DNA of 64,000 nt from Siminovitchia sediminis (lineage in GTDB: Bacteria; Bacillota; Bacilli; Bacillales; Bacillaceae_C): assembly GCF_042680885.1 (NCBI RefSeq), contig NZ_JBHUEO010000037.1, positions 52,236 to 116,235 on the forward strand. Reading direction: 5' to 3'. The notes beneath the pieces were generated by a model, which saw nothing but the letters and a program-made list of their open reading frames with translations, was not told where the DNA came from and ran no database searches. Below are positions 16,928 to 24,689 of the stretch, piece after piece; within the stretch, counting starts at the first letter, position 1; every line of letters begins with the position of its first letter. The position numbers and the translations under genes were made by a program.

Positions 16928-16984
16928 ACGTTGATATCCCCCTAAATTGTTGTAATCAGTTCAAGGAATATATTACTCTCTCTT

Positions 16985-17023
16985 TATCAACTTTCTATAA
17001 ATGCAATGTAAAGATTATGTAAA
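16985..17023 (-). promoter_or_regulatory. PhoP box of the pst operon
   Basis: On the minus strand four hexamers TTTACA, TTTACA, TTTATA and TTGATA follow each other with 5-base spacers, an exact 11-base period. This is the known TT(A/T/C)ACA-type direct repeat bound by PhoP in Bacillus. A -10-like TAATAT follows about a dozen bases later. The likely regulator, phoP, is encoded at 32020-32727. Confidence 0.85.
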
Positions 17024-17027
17024 GATG

Positions 17028-17056
17028 AAAAAAGCCGCCCATGGCGGCTTTTTACG
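17028..17056 (-). terminator. terminator of the Tad pilus operon
   Basis: GCCGCC...GGCGGC with A and T runs on both sides. It overlaps the stop codon of the last tad gene and separates that operon from the pst promoter. Confidence 0.8.
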
Positions 17057-17969
17057 AAAAGGATTCCATAAATTTAATAATGGCAGGACCGAGCAATACG
17101 ATAAATAAAGTTGGAAAGATAAATAGAACAAGAGGAAAGAGCATTTTAATCGGTGCTTTCATTGCTTTTTCTTCTGCCCTTTGACGACGGTGTTCACGCA
17201 TATCCCCGGACTGCACCCGTAAAACAGAGACCATGCCGATTCCCAGTTTTTCAGCCTGGATGATGCTGTGAATAAAGCTCTGCATTTCTTCTAAAGACAG
17301 ACGCTGATTCATGCCTTTAAGTGCTTCTCTGCGAACTTTCCCGAGCCTCATTTCTTCCAGACATATGCCAAACTCTTGCGTCAAAATACTTTTCTTGCGG
17401 GATACAACCTTACCGAGCGCGCCGTCAAATCCAAGGCCTGCTTCCAAACTAATGGTCAGCAAATCTAACGTATCAGGAAGTGCTTTCAAGGCAGATTGAT
17501 TTCTTTGATCGGTCTTTACTTTTAATAAATAAGAGGGAAGTATGTGAGCCGCTGCAAAAGCGATCATGGCAGCTATGATGATATACATCGCCGAAACTCC
17601 TGCCAAAATGGCAACAAATATAACCAGTGCAGGCAGCAGGATCTTCAAAAGCATTTGCAGCAATGTAAACTCTACCGGACTGAATCCATACGGCTGTCCG
17701 GCCTGCAACAGCTTTGTTTCCAATTTGTACGTTTCCTCGTGGTTGATTTTCTTTTGAAACCTCTTTTTAAACTTCTTCCATTGCGGATCAATCACCCGTC
17801 CGTAAAAGGGCAGGTCTCCCAAGTTTTCATACGGGCCGGCTGCCGGGACGGCATAAAAGTAAGTCTCGACCCTCCTGTGGATGACTTCCCTCTTCCGGCG
17901 TCCCCATGAGAATAACAGAAGATAAAAAAGGCTTACGGTGAGAAAAAAGCTAAGATTGAGCAAAATCAT
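17052..17969 (-). CDS. tadC: Tad pilus inner-membrane protein TadC (type II secretion F domain)
   Basis: A 305-residue membrane protein. Helices lie near the N-terminus, at about residues 110-165 and at the C-terminus, around a T2SSF domain with LDLLTISLEAGLGFDGALGKV and MRLGKVRREALKGM. With TadB it forms the platform on which the TadA ATPase assembles Flp pili. It is the last gene of the operon, two bases after tadB, and its stop codon lies inside the terminator hairpin. Confidence 0.88.
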   Translation of the reverse strand: MILLNLSFFLTVSLFYLLLFSWGRRKREVIHRRVETYFYAVPAAGPYENLGDLPFYGRVIDPQWKKFKKRFQKKINHEETYKLETKLLQAGQPYGFSPVEFTLLQMLLKILLPALVIFVAILAGVSAMYIIIAAMIAFAAAHILPSYLLKVKTDQRNQSALKALPDTLDLLTISLEAGLGFDGALGKVVSRKKSILTQEFGICLEEMRLGKVRREALKGMNQRLSLEEMQSFIHSIIQAEKLGIGMVSVLRVQSGDMREHRRQRAEEKAMKAPIKMLFPLVLFIFPTLFIVLLGPAIIKFMESFS

Positions 17970-17971
17970 CT

Positions 17972-18892
17972 CTACACCTCAATCCTGGTTATTTTTTTAA
18001 TGGAAAGATAGCCGATGATTTCCCCAATCACAGCCATGACCAGCATCGTCCGCCCAATTGGATGTGAAAAGAGGGTGGAAATGTAGTCCGGATTCATAAA
18101 AAAGATCAAGATCCCAAGTATGATGGGCAGCAGACTAATAATGACCCCAGACATCCGCCCCTGAGCTGTCAAGGTTTTCACTTCATTGTCCAGCTTTTTT
18201 CTCTCTCTGAGGGTATCTGAAATCTTATCCAGCAAAAATGCCAAGTTACCGCCTACCTGGCGCTGAATGAGAATTGCCTCAACCATCAGCTCAAGCTCCT
18301 CGCTCTGCATCCTGGTTTTCCAATCAACCAAAGCCTCTTCCACACTTGCCCCGTATTGCATCGCTTTTAAAACGATGCCCAATTCCTCTTTCATTGGAGA
18401 TAGAGATTCTTCTTCTGCCATTTTCAGTGCCTGAGGAAAACTGAATCCGGCTCGCAGGGATCCTGTCACAGCTGAGATGAAACCCGGCAGACTTTCATTG
18501 AATTTTTTAATTCGCTTTGCTTTTTTAAGCTTTAGCCAAATGCCGGGAAGCATCCAACCGATCACCGCTCCCAGCCCAAAAAAGAGGATCCTGTCCGATA
18601 AAATGTAAAGAAGACCGCCCGCTATGAACACAGAGAAAACTCTAAATGCAAGAAACTCTTCCGCTTTAATAGGAATTCCTGCGCTGTTTAGCTGTTCTTC
18701 TGTTTGATCTTTTTTGGGGCTCGGTTTCTTATTTGAAACCAGCATGCCTTTCAAGGCATAGTTCCCTTTTTTCAACACGTCTTTCAATTGAACAGACTCC
18801 GTCTTTTCTGATGAACGGCCGAATAAAGAGGATAGAGCTAAAAGCAGAAAAAAAAGAAATAGAAACATAGAAATTGCAAAAAACCACATCAT
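17972..18892 (-). CDS. tadB: Tad pilus inner-membrane protein TadB (type II secretion F domain)
   Basis: A 306-residue T2SSF-domain protein. It has an N-terminal membrane helix, a paired helix at about residues 90-120, GSLRAGFSFPQALKMAEEE and ILIQRQVGGNLAFLLDKISDTLRERKKL, which is the conserved core, and two C-terminal helices. It partners TadC in the pilus platform. Its start overlaps the tadA stop by 4 bases, so the two are coupled. Confidence 0.9.
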   Translation of the reverse strand: MMWFFAISMFLFLFFLLLALSSLFGRSSEKTESVQLKDVLKKGNYALKGMLVSNKKPSPKKDQTEEQLNSAGIPIKAEEFLAFRVFSVFIAGGLLYILSDRILFFGLGAVIGWMLPGIWLKLKKAKRIKKFNESLPGFISAVTGSLRAGFSFPQALKMAEEESLSPMKEELGIVLKAMQYGASVEEALVDWKTRMQSEELELMVEAILIQRQVGGNLAFLLDKISDTLRERKKLDNEVKTLTAQGRMSGVIISLLPIILGILIFFMNPDYISTLFSHPIGRTMLVMAVIGEIIGYLSIKKITRIEV

Positions 18893-20313
18893 TGGACCGG
18901 CTCCTCTCTTTCAATGAAAATGGATGGCGGCAGATAGATCCCCTGTTCCTCCATTTGTCCATAAAATTTTGGACGAACACCGGTCGGTACGAGACTTCCC
19001 CGAATTTTGCCGTCAGGTCCCACGCCCATTTGCCGGAAAGTAAAAATATCCTGCAAGACAATGACATCTCCTTCAAGACCCTGAACTTCTGTGATACTTG
19101 TAATTCTTCTTGTTCCATCCTTTAGTCTTGCCTGCTGGATAATCAAATCAAGTGCCCCGGCAATTTGCTCCCGAATCGCTTTAACCGGCAGTTCCATTCC
19201 CGCCATTAACACCATGGTTTCCAATCGGGCAACCATGTCACGTGGACTGTTGGAGTGACCGGTTGCCAGAGATCCGTTATGACCTGTATTCATCGCTTGA
19301 AGCATATCCAGGGCCTCTCCGCTTCTGACCTCGCCAATGACAATCCGATCCGGACGCATCCTCAGGGAGTTTCGAACGAGATCCCGGATGGTGACCTGTC
19401 CCTTCCCTTCAATATTCGGCGGGCGTGTTTCAAGTGAAATCACATGCTCCTGCCCCAGCTGTAGCTCCGCAGCATCTTCAATAGTGACAATCCGGTCTTT
19501 GTTTGAAATGAAGGAAGATAATACGTTTAATGTGGTTGTTTTTCCCGAACCCGTACCTCCACTGACAAAAATATTCAGTTTGGATTCCACACATGCTTTG
19601 ATGAACTCAGCCATTTCTTCCGTCAGCGTCCCAAAGTTAATTAAATCCCGGATAGTAAAAGGATCCTTGGCAAACTTTCTGATCGTGATCGTGGGACCTG
19701 CGAGGGAAAGCGGTGGAATAATTGCGTTCACCCGGGATCCGTCAGGCAGCCGCGCATCTACCATTGGACTGCTTTCATCAATTCTCCGTCCCAGCGGTGC
19801 CACAATCTTTTCCAGGACTGCCATGACATGCTCATTGTCACGGAAGGTGATATTCGTTAATTCCAGCTTTCCGTTCCGCTCCACGTATATCTGATGGGGA
19901 CCGTTCACCATAATTTCAGAAACCGTCTCGTCATGGACCAATGGATTGATTGGACCCAATCCTGTCAAATCGTTGGAGAGCTCCCGCTTCAAACTATCCA
20001 GTCCCGTTACATGGCTTAAGCTTTCATTTTCCTTTAACACATCGTTAATAATGTCATCCAAATCAGAAATGATGACTTCAATATCGTCATCTTTCCGTTC
20101 TTTTAAAATATATTTAAAGACCATGCTGCGCAGCTGCTGATAGTCATCCGTCTGGACTTTCACGGGGTGCATCCGCTCCACAGGTTCTGCAGGCATCTCA
20201 GGATGTTGAACTTCCAGTTCGACAGGAGGCTCAGCAGGAATCTTAATTTCCACGTTGCTTTCTTGTGTAACGTCTTCCTGTTCTTTCACACGAAGCCTCT
20301 CCAACAAATTCAT
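18889..20313 (-). CDS. tadA: Tad pilus assembly ATPase TadA/CpaF
   Basis: A 474-residue secretion ATPase of the PulE/VirB11 class. It shows Walker A SGGTGSGKTTTLN, the Asp box RIVTIEDAAELQ, LVRNSLRMRPDRIVIGEVR as Walker B, and the His box ATGHSNSPRDMV. The N-terminal 90 residues are an acidic, Pro-rich region and a CpaF-type helical domain (YIL..R..D.IEVIISDLDDIINDVL). It drives pilus extension and, in Tad systems, retraction too. The ATG follows GGAGGTGA. Confidence 0.95.
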   Translation of the reverse strand: MNLLERLRVKEQEDVTQESNVEIKIPAEPPVELEVQHPEMPAEPVERMHPVKVQTDDYQQLRSMVFKYILKERKDDDIEVIISDLDDIINDVLKENESLSHVTGLDSLKRELSNDLTGLGPINPLVHDETVSEIMVNGPHQIYVERNGKLELTNITFRDNEHVMAVLEKIVAPLGRRIDESSPMVDARLPDGSRVNAIIPPLSLAGPTITIRKFAKDPFTIRDLINFGTLTEEMAEFIKACVESKLNIFVSGGTGSGKTTTLNVLSSFISNKDRIVTIEDAAELQLGQEHVISLETRPPNIEGKGQVTIRDLVRNSLRMRPDRIVIGEVRSGEALDMLQAMNTGHNGSLATGHSNSPRDMVARLETMVLMAGMELPVKAIREQIAGALDLIIQQARLKDGTRRITSITEVQGLEGDVIVLQDIFTFRQMGVGPDGKIRGSLVPTGVRPKFYGQMEEQGIYLPPSIFIEREEPVQ

Positions 20314-20339
20314 CTACTCTCTCACCTCCATCATCGGGT

Positions 20340-21128
20340 TTACTTTCCAAAAGCGGGCAGCCACCGCTTTTTCAAAGGCTTCTTAACATTTACAGCTTCT
20401 ATTTTGACAAGATCATGGGACATTCGTTCCACCTTCTGAGAAAATTCAAGCTTTGGATGGCTTTCCAACAAGGGGATTCCGTTATCCACTGACGGCAATG
20501 CCAGTTTTTTCTCATATGGAAGGAAATAGGCGTGATTCTTGCTGCATAACTCAGGACATTCTTTTAAGGGAATCAATGAAGAAGATGAATACTTATTAAT
20601 GACCAGTTTTATTTTTTCTTTCATACCAAGTGCTTCCAGCGTCTCAATATACAATTTTGTGTTTTTTAAAACAGCCATCCCTGGAGCAGCTACTACTAGT
20701 ATTTCATCAGCTTGTTCAGCGACCTGAAGGGTTGTATTATGGAGTCCGGCCGGGGTATCGATCAAGACCACCTCACTCATGGATTGCAGTCTTGAAAGAG
20801 TATCATCCAGTACTTTAGCTGTCACCAGGTCTGCAAATTCAGGCCTGGAGGGCGCTGCAAGCATCCGTATACCGGATGGATGGCGTAAACAGTATCTTGG
20901 AAGTTTGTCTGAATCTTTTCCCTCCACATAATCCTTTATCGTAAAAACTGGTTTCACATCCAAAGCCAAAGCCACATCGCCAAACTGAAAATCCGCATCC
21001 AAAATGGCTGTTTCAATCTGTCTTTTTGCAAAAGCTATAGCCAAGTTCACCGTTAAAAAGGTTGCACCTGTTCCTCCAGCCGCATGGCAGACAGCAATTG
21101 TTCGCATGCCCTCTGTTCCCTCGTTCAT
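20340..21128 (-). CDS. tadZ: TadZ/CpaE-like pilus localisation protein with degenerate P-loop
   Basis: A 262-residue ParA/MinD-fold protein. The deviant Walker A position reads CHAAGGTGATFLTVNLA, so both lysines of the usual KGGxGKT are missing, while the Asp of ILDADFQFGD and VVLIDTPAG are kept. CpaE/TadZ proteins place the pilus machine, often at a pole, and several are known to have atypical ATPase motifs. There is no N-terminal receiver-like domain here, unlike the long CpaE forms. The ATG at 21128 follows GAGGAGGG; a GTG sits one codon upstream. Confidence 0.85.
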   Translation of the reverse strand: MNEGTEGMRTIAVCHAAGGTGATFLTVNLAIAFAKRQIETAILDADFQFGDVALALDVKPVFTIKDYVEGKDSDKLPRYCLRHPSGIRMLAAPSRPEFADLVTAKVLDDTLSRLQSMSEVVLIDTPAGLHNTTLQVAEQADEILVVAAPGMAVLKNTKLYIETLEALGMKEKIKLVINKYSSSSLIPLKECPELCSKNHAYFLPYEKKLALPSVDNGIPLLESHPKLEFSQKVERMSHDLVKIEAVNVKKPLKKRWLPAFGK

Positions 21129-21147
21129 CACTCATCCCTCCTCTTTT

Positions 21148-22038
21148 TTATTCGTCTTCAAGTTTTATGATCCGGCTGCTGATCCATCCTTCAGTTCCAT
21201 CAATTGTCCGGACTTGTATCCAGATTCTTTCTTCCTGGTCTGTTGCCTGTTCCCCTGTCATGTCTAATTCGGTTCCCTTATCCACGATGGAAAGGATGGG
21301 CTCCTTTAGACCCGGACCTGAACGGACTGCGGAACGGTGAGGAAGGGAAATAATGTTTGCATTGTCTGGAGAAGCTTCTGTTGCTTCTTGACTGCGTTTA
21401 CTGTGCAGGACGAGCTGGAGATGGCCCTGCCTGCTTTCGTTAATGATTTTGACAGCATCTTCTTTGTTCACTTCAAGCGTGACTGCATGATACTCTCCTC
21501 TGGCTTCCGCTCCATTCGCCTCAATCATCCGCTGGCCGACGGAAAGTACTCTGACCTCTTCTTTTACTATTTCCGTATCAATTTTATTTGCTTGTCCTGT
21601 CTCTCTGCTCACAATCACATCCACTTTGTCTTCCGGCTCGATCAGGTTTGAAACGGACTCCACATATTCCGCTTGAACGGATACCGCCCGGTAACCCGGC
21701 TTGACCTTCTTGGATACAACCGTATCTTCATCTTTTACCTGTTCAATGCGGTGGCGCAAAATCATCTCACCTTGTTTAATCGAGGCGGACGTATATTTCC
21801 CAAGGATCTCCTCCTTGTTCTGGATCGCTCCCGGAAGCTCCGCGCTTTTCGGAAAGTCAGATAAGGACAGCATTTCCTCCGTTATTTTTTCATTTTTCTT
21901 CATGTCAGCAGCCGCTGTGATGACTGTGATCGTTTCTTCTTTAGGCTCGGCCGATGCTTTGCTCATAAAATGGTAAAAGAGAAAAGTCGTGATTACGCCG
22001 GAAATCAGAGCCAGCATCCAAATTTTTTTCATTTTCAT
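21148..22038 (-). CDS. cpaB: Flp pilus assembly protein CpaB/RcpC with C-terminal SH3b domain
   Basis: A 296-residue secreted or anchored protein. Residues 5-28 are a signal anchor. A SAF domain follows (ADMKKNEKITEEMLSLSDFP, GKYTSASIKQGEMIL), then the RcpC domain to about residue 225. The last 65 residues (HRSAVRSGPGLKEPILSIV...GWISSRIIKL) look like a bacterial SH3 domain, which binds peptidoglycan. In Gram-negative bacteria CpaB works with the outer-membrane secretin; this host has none, so the SH3b part could hold the pilus base in the cell wall. That is inference. Confidence 0.85.
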   Translation of the reverse strand: MKMKKIWMLALISGVITTFLFYHFMSKASAEPKEETITVITAAADMKKNEKITEEMLSLSDFPKSAELPGAIQNKEEILGKYTSASIKQGEMILRHRIEQVKDEDTVVSKKVKPGYRAVSVQAEYVESVSNLIEPEDKVDVIVSRETGQANKIDTEIVKEEVRVLSVGQRMIEANGAEARGEYHAVTLEVNKEDAVKIINESRQGHLQLVLHSKRSQEATEASPDNANIISLPHRSAVRSGPGLKEPILSIVDKGTELDMTGEQATDQEERIWIQVRTIDGTEGWISSRIIKLEDE

Positions 22039-22042
22039 TCCG

Positions 22043-22966
22043 TCACCTCTTCATCAGCCTGACCGCAAAGGCACCACGGTCAAGCGTATTCTCGGGATCA
22101 GCTGTACCTCTGCCGGTTTTCTTGATAAAAATTCCTTGGATTGAGGAATCATTTTTACCCATGGGATCCGTAATATAGAAATAGGCAAAGCCTGTAATTT
22201 TGACGCTTTTTAATTGATTGGTTGATTTTTCATATGGCTGGTATACGAGAACCAGCATAACTCTGGAACAATCCCTGTCTATATTTTCAATGTCCACAGC
22301 CGGACATTGACGAATTCTTAAATTGACTCCTTCACTCGTGGGACCTGCGATATTTCCGGTCTCAGTCTTTACAATGTCTCCCACAGCCAGTTCTTCATCA
22401 AAACCATATTTCAGCGTTTCACTGTAGGATTTCGCACCCGGACCCGCCAATGCGAGAACGCCAAAGTTCCCGGAAACAGAGTCGCCGGCATCTACTTTCA
22501 GCTGATATTTCTCACCGTAAACAAGTGGAACCCTATCGTCTATCCCCAATGGAACGGCCCCTTCGGCTGAAGCGATTGGAGCGATACCGGCTTTGGCAGA
22601 AGCCGCAACAGGAATAGACTTGACGCCGAACAAGGATGCAAAGAAAAGAGGCACCTCTTTTTCCAATTGGACAGACAGAGTCTTTCCATTTTCCACTATG
22701 GACTGTTGAAGGCTTTCCGTTTCTTGATGAGCCTCTAAAACCTCTTGGACAATCGATTGGACAACCGCTGCATCTGCCGGAATTTCCTGTGCTCCTGACA
22801 GCGCTGCGGCGTTTGCAGTTTTCTGCAAGTGGCTTTTTATCCTATATAAATTTCCACCGTCAATAACCAGTCCAGTCATTAGAAGCAGCCCGGCCATAGC
22901 CGCTGTCATTAAAACAGCTGCATTGCCTGTTTCTTTTTTAATTAAAGATCTTATGATCTTGAACAT
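22043..22966 (-). CDS. TadG-like pseudopilin (Tad domain protein)
   Basis: A 307-residue protein. The N-terminus ETGNAAVLMTAAMAGLLLMTGLVIDGGNLY is the putative Flp pilus-assembly TadE/G-like segment with its single helix. The outer part contains a helix-rich stretch to residue 110 and a long beta-type region with two Cys (RQCPAV, DRDCSRV) that may form a disulphide. It is expected to be a minor pilin or anchor facing outward. It lies four bases from each neighbour, so it is translated as part of the operon. Confidence 0.8.
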   Translation of the reverse strand: MFKIIRSLIKKETGNAAVLMTAAMAGLLLMTGLVIDGGNLYRIKSHLQKTANAAALSGAQEIPADAAVVQSIVQEVLEAHQETESLQQSIVENGKTLSVQLEKEVPLFFASLFGVKSIPVAASAKAGIAPIASAEGAVPLGIDDRVPLVYGEKYQLKVDAGDSVSGNFGVLALAGPGAKSYSETLKYGFDEELAVGDIVKTETGNIAGPTSEGVNLRIRQCPAVDIENIDRDCSRVMLVLVYQPYEKSTNQLKSVKITGFAYFYITDPMGKNDSSIQGIFIKKTGRGTADPENTLDRGAFAVRLMKR

Positions 22967-22970
22967 GCGA

Positions 22971-23348
22971 TCACTCCACCCGTATGGTCGAACTGGATTT
23001 CACTGTATATGGAATGGCATAATCTCCAAAAACTTGTAAAATAGACTCGGGATAAGATACATGGACGGTGACATAATCGCCTGAGTCCCTGGTTGTATCC
23101 GCCGGTGAAATGGAAACAGTGAGCTCGGACGTATCTCGGGCTGTAAAATGGTTTTGCACATACGTTCGAATCGTGCTGTCATTTTCCCCCAGTCCGCCGA
23201 GCCTGACCGCTTCCTGTGTTACCAACTCCAGCTGCTGGTGAGCATAGATGACGCGCCCGAAATCGAAAATGCCTGCAAAGATCAAAAGCAGTATAGGCAG
23301 AATTAAAGCAAACTCAACGAGTGACTGCCCTCTTTCGTCTTGGATCAT
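22971..23348 (-). CDS. tadE: TadE-like pseudopilin
   Basis: A 125-residue pseudopilin. The N-terminal motif DERGQSLVEFALILPILLLIFAGIFDFGRVIY is the TadE signature with the cleavage region, the Glu at position five of the mature form and one helix. The rest is a small beta domain. The ATG at 23348 overlaps the stop of the prepilin peptidase gene as ATGA. In other Tad systems TadE is processed by TadV. Confidence 0.88.
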   Translation of the reverse strand: MIQDERGQSLVEFALILPILLLIFAGIFDFGRVIYAHQQLELVTQEAVRLGGLGENDSTIRTYVQNHFTARDTSELTVSISPADTTRDSGDYVTVHVSYPESILQVFGDYAIPYTVKSSSTIRVE

Positions 23349-23830
23349 AGCCAACCCAAGCTTTCCACTGCCATGCATAGAATCGTCCCGGCGGCTATCG
23401 CTACTCCGTATGGATACGTTGCCGTCAGAGAACCCCTGGATATGCCTCCCGGGAGCCGGATACCGTGTCTTCTACTGGATGTATAATAAAGGATCGATTT
23501 AAGTACGCCTTTTCTGAAAAGAACAATCCCCAAGGCAATCACTGCACCGATCAAAGCGGTATACAAAAAAGATTGAAAAACAAAAGCCCCGCCTTTAAAA
23601 GCACCAATCAAAGCGAGCAGCTTCACATCTCCTGCCCCCATCCCTCCCATCAAGTAAGGGATGAGTAAAAGTCCCAGTCCAATCAAAAAGCCAATGAAAG
23701 AATGGAAGAGAGCGTTCCACCCGCCAGCGGCCAAGTGAAAAACAAATACGATGGCCAGTGATGGAAAAATCACTTTGTTATATATTTTTCTGCGGGACAC
23801 GTCTGTCGCCGTGCAGATCAGCAGGATCAA
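23345..23830 (-). CDS. cpaA: prepilin peptidase TadV/CpaA (A24 family)
   Basis: A membrane aspartyl protease that cleaves Flp-type prepilins. The catalytic aspartates are in CTATDVSRRKIYN and GMGAGDVKLLALIGAF, the GxGD motif. Four to five helices are visible. The coordinates use the TTG at 23830, but the frame is open to 23857, and the missing first half of helix 1 (FPIIDVFLLL) suggests that translation begins further up, perhaps at an ATA at 23848-23851 behind AAAGGA. No ATG or GTG exists in that frame upstream. Confidence 0.85.
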   Translation of the reverse strand: MILLICTATDVSRRKIYNKVIFPSLAIVFVFHLAAGGWNALFHSFIGFLIGLGLLLIPYLMGGMGAGDVKLLALIGAFKGGAFVFQSFLYTALIGAVIALGIVLFRKGVLKSILYYTSSRRHGIRLPGGISRGSLTATYPYGVAIAAGTILCMAVESLGWL

Positions 23831-23885
23831 CAGAAGAAATACATCTATTATGGGAAATCAATCCTTTCATTCGTTTTTTGATTAG

Positions 23886-23922
23886 AGAAGGACTCTCCCC
23901 CTAGGAGGAGGAGAGCCTTTTA
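23886..23922 (-). terminator. hairpin between pilin gene and tad assembly genes
   Basis: GGACTCTCC near 23889-23898 pairs with GGAGAGCC at 23910-23917. In the direction of the operon the T tract is weak (TTCTCTAAT), so it would act as a partial terminator or as a stabiliser of the pilin mRNA end rather than a full stop. Confidence 0.5.
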
Positions 23923-23931
23923 ATATGATTA

Positions 23932-24105
23932 TTACTGAGCGCCAGGTAACTTCTTCACGATACCATCGAATGTACCACTCAGGGTCGTCCCCATAGCAGT
24001 GAGAACTGTAATAACCGCCACCGCAATCAATCCGAGAATTAAGCCGTATTCCGTCATCCCTTGTCCTTCTTCTTCTATGAGCAAACCTTTGAATTTATCT
24101 AACAT
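23932..24105 (-). CDS. flp: Flp-family major pilin
   Basis: A 57-residue type IVb pilin. The prepilin motif is EEEGQGMTEYGLILGLIAVAVI: cleavage after the Gly, then the Glu-Tyr pair typical of Flp pilins, and a single helix. The C-terminus is short and Gly/Lys-rich. The ATG at 24105 follows AAGGAG; longer readings lack a site. It overlaps the end of the DUF192 gene by 11 bases and is followed by a hairpin, which may allow more pilin than assembly proteins to be made. Confidence 0.93.
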   Translation of the reverse strand: MLDKFKGLLIEEEGQGMTEYGLILGLIAVAVITVLTAMGTTLSGTFDGIVKKLPGAQ

Positions 24106-24496
24106 GTAAAATCTCTCCTTTTTGATGTTCTTCACTGCTTTTTCCATTTACAAAAACAACGGTCTGTCCTTCTACAATCGATGAGGCTTGAATCGTTCCC
24201 GCCGGCATCTCTATCACTGATCTTGCATGTTTGACGTTTCTTCCTGTTTTTCCCGGCTGGAGATGCTCTTCCAGTCCGACAATGTGATTGTTTTTATCCA
24301 GGTAGATCACATCAATGCTGAATCTCATGAAGAATGTATGAATGGACCTGCATGGTGTAAGATATATGGCAGTCCGTTCCGGCAAACTTTTTCGCCCCAT
24401 CAAACCCCTAAATCTTTTCCAGAATGTATCTGCTGCCTCTACATGATCTGCCAGCACTTGATGTTCGTTCGCCATCATCAATTTCATTGGACACAC
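24095..24496 (-). CDS. DUF192 family protein
   Basis: A 133-residue protein with the DUF192 pattern: WKRFRGLMGRKSLPERTAIYLTPCRSIHTFFMRFSIDVIYLDKNNHIVG and then HARSVIEMPAGTIQ. The family has a compact beta fold and no known biochemical function. Most members carry an N-terminal signal; this one has none that I can see. It is the first gene of the pilus operon and its end overlaps the pilin start, so it is probably co-expressed with the pilus. Confidence 0.85.
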   Translation of the reverse strand: MCPMKLMMANEHQVLADHVEAADTFWKRFRGLMGRKSLPERTAIYLTPCRSIHTFFMRFSIDVIYLDKNNHIVGLEEHLQPGKTGRNVKHARSVIEMPAGTIQASSIVEGQTVVFVNGKSSEEHQKGEILHVR

Positions 24497-24578
24497 CCCC
24501 TGTTTTCTTCATGGCCAAGCACCTTGATTGCTTGTACCTGTATTATGCACCGGCAGGAAAAAAATGGATATCCCACCC

Positions 24579-24652
24579 CATTCCTGTTTTACCGTGATGG
24601 TCCTGTCAGGAATGCATTCCTACTCTTTTTCACTTGTTCCTATTCATTCCTG
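24579..24652. promoter_or_regulatory. cluster of CATTCCT motifs upstream of the Tad operon
   Basis: CATTCCTG occurs at 24579-24586 and 24645-24652, and CATTCCTA at 24615-24622 as half of a perfect 14-base palindrome AGGAATGCATTCCT (24608-24621). TCCTGTCAGGA at 24601-24611 is also symmetric. A -10-like CATAAT for the Tad operon lies near 24543-24548. The adjacent GAF-LuxR regulator is the obvious candidate to bind here. Confidence 0.5.
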
Positions 24653-24660
24653 CTGCAACA

Positions 24661-24689
24661 AAAAAACCCGCTCCATAGGAAGCAGGTTA
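24661..24689 (-). terminator. terminator of the KaiC/LuxR module
   Basis: On the minus strand AACCTGCT...AGCGGGTT is followed by TTTTTT. It overlaps the stop codon of the LuxR gene, so the Tad operon is a separate transcription unit. Confidence 0.7.
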
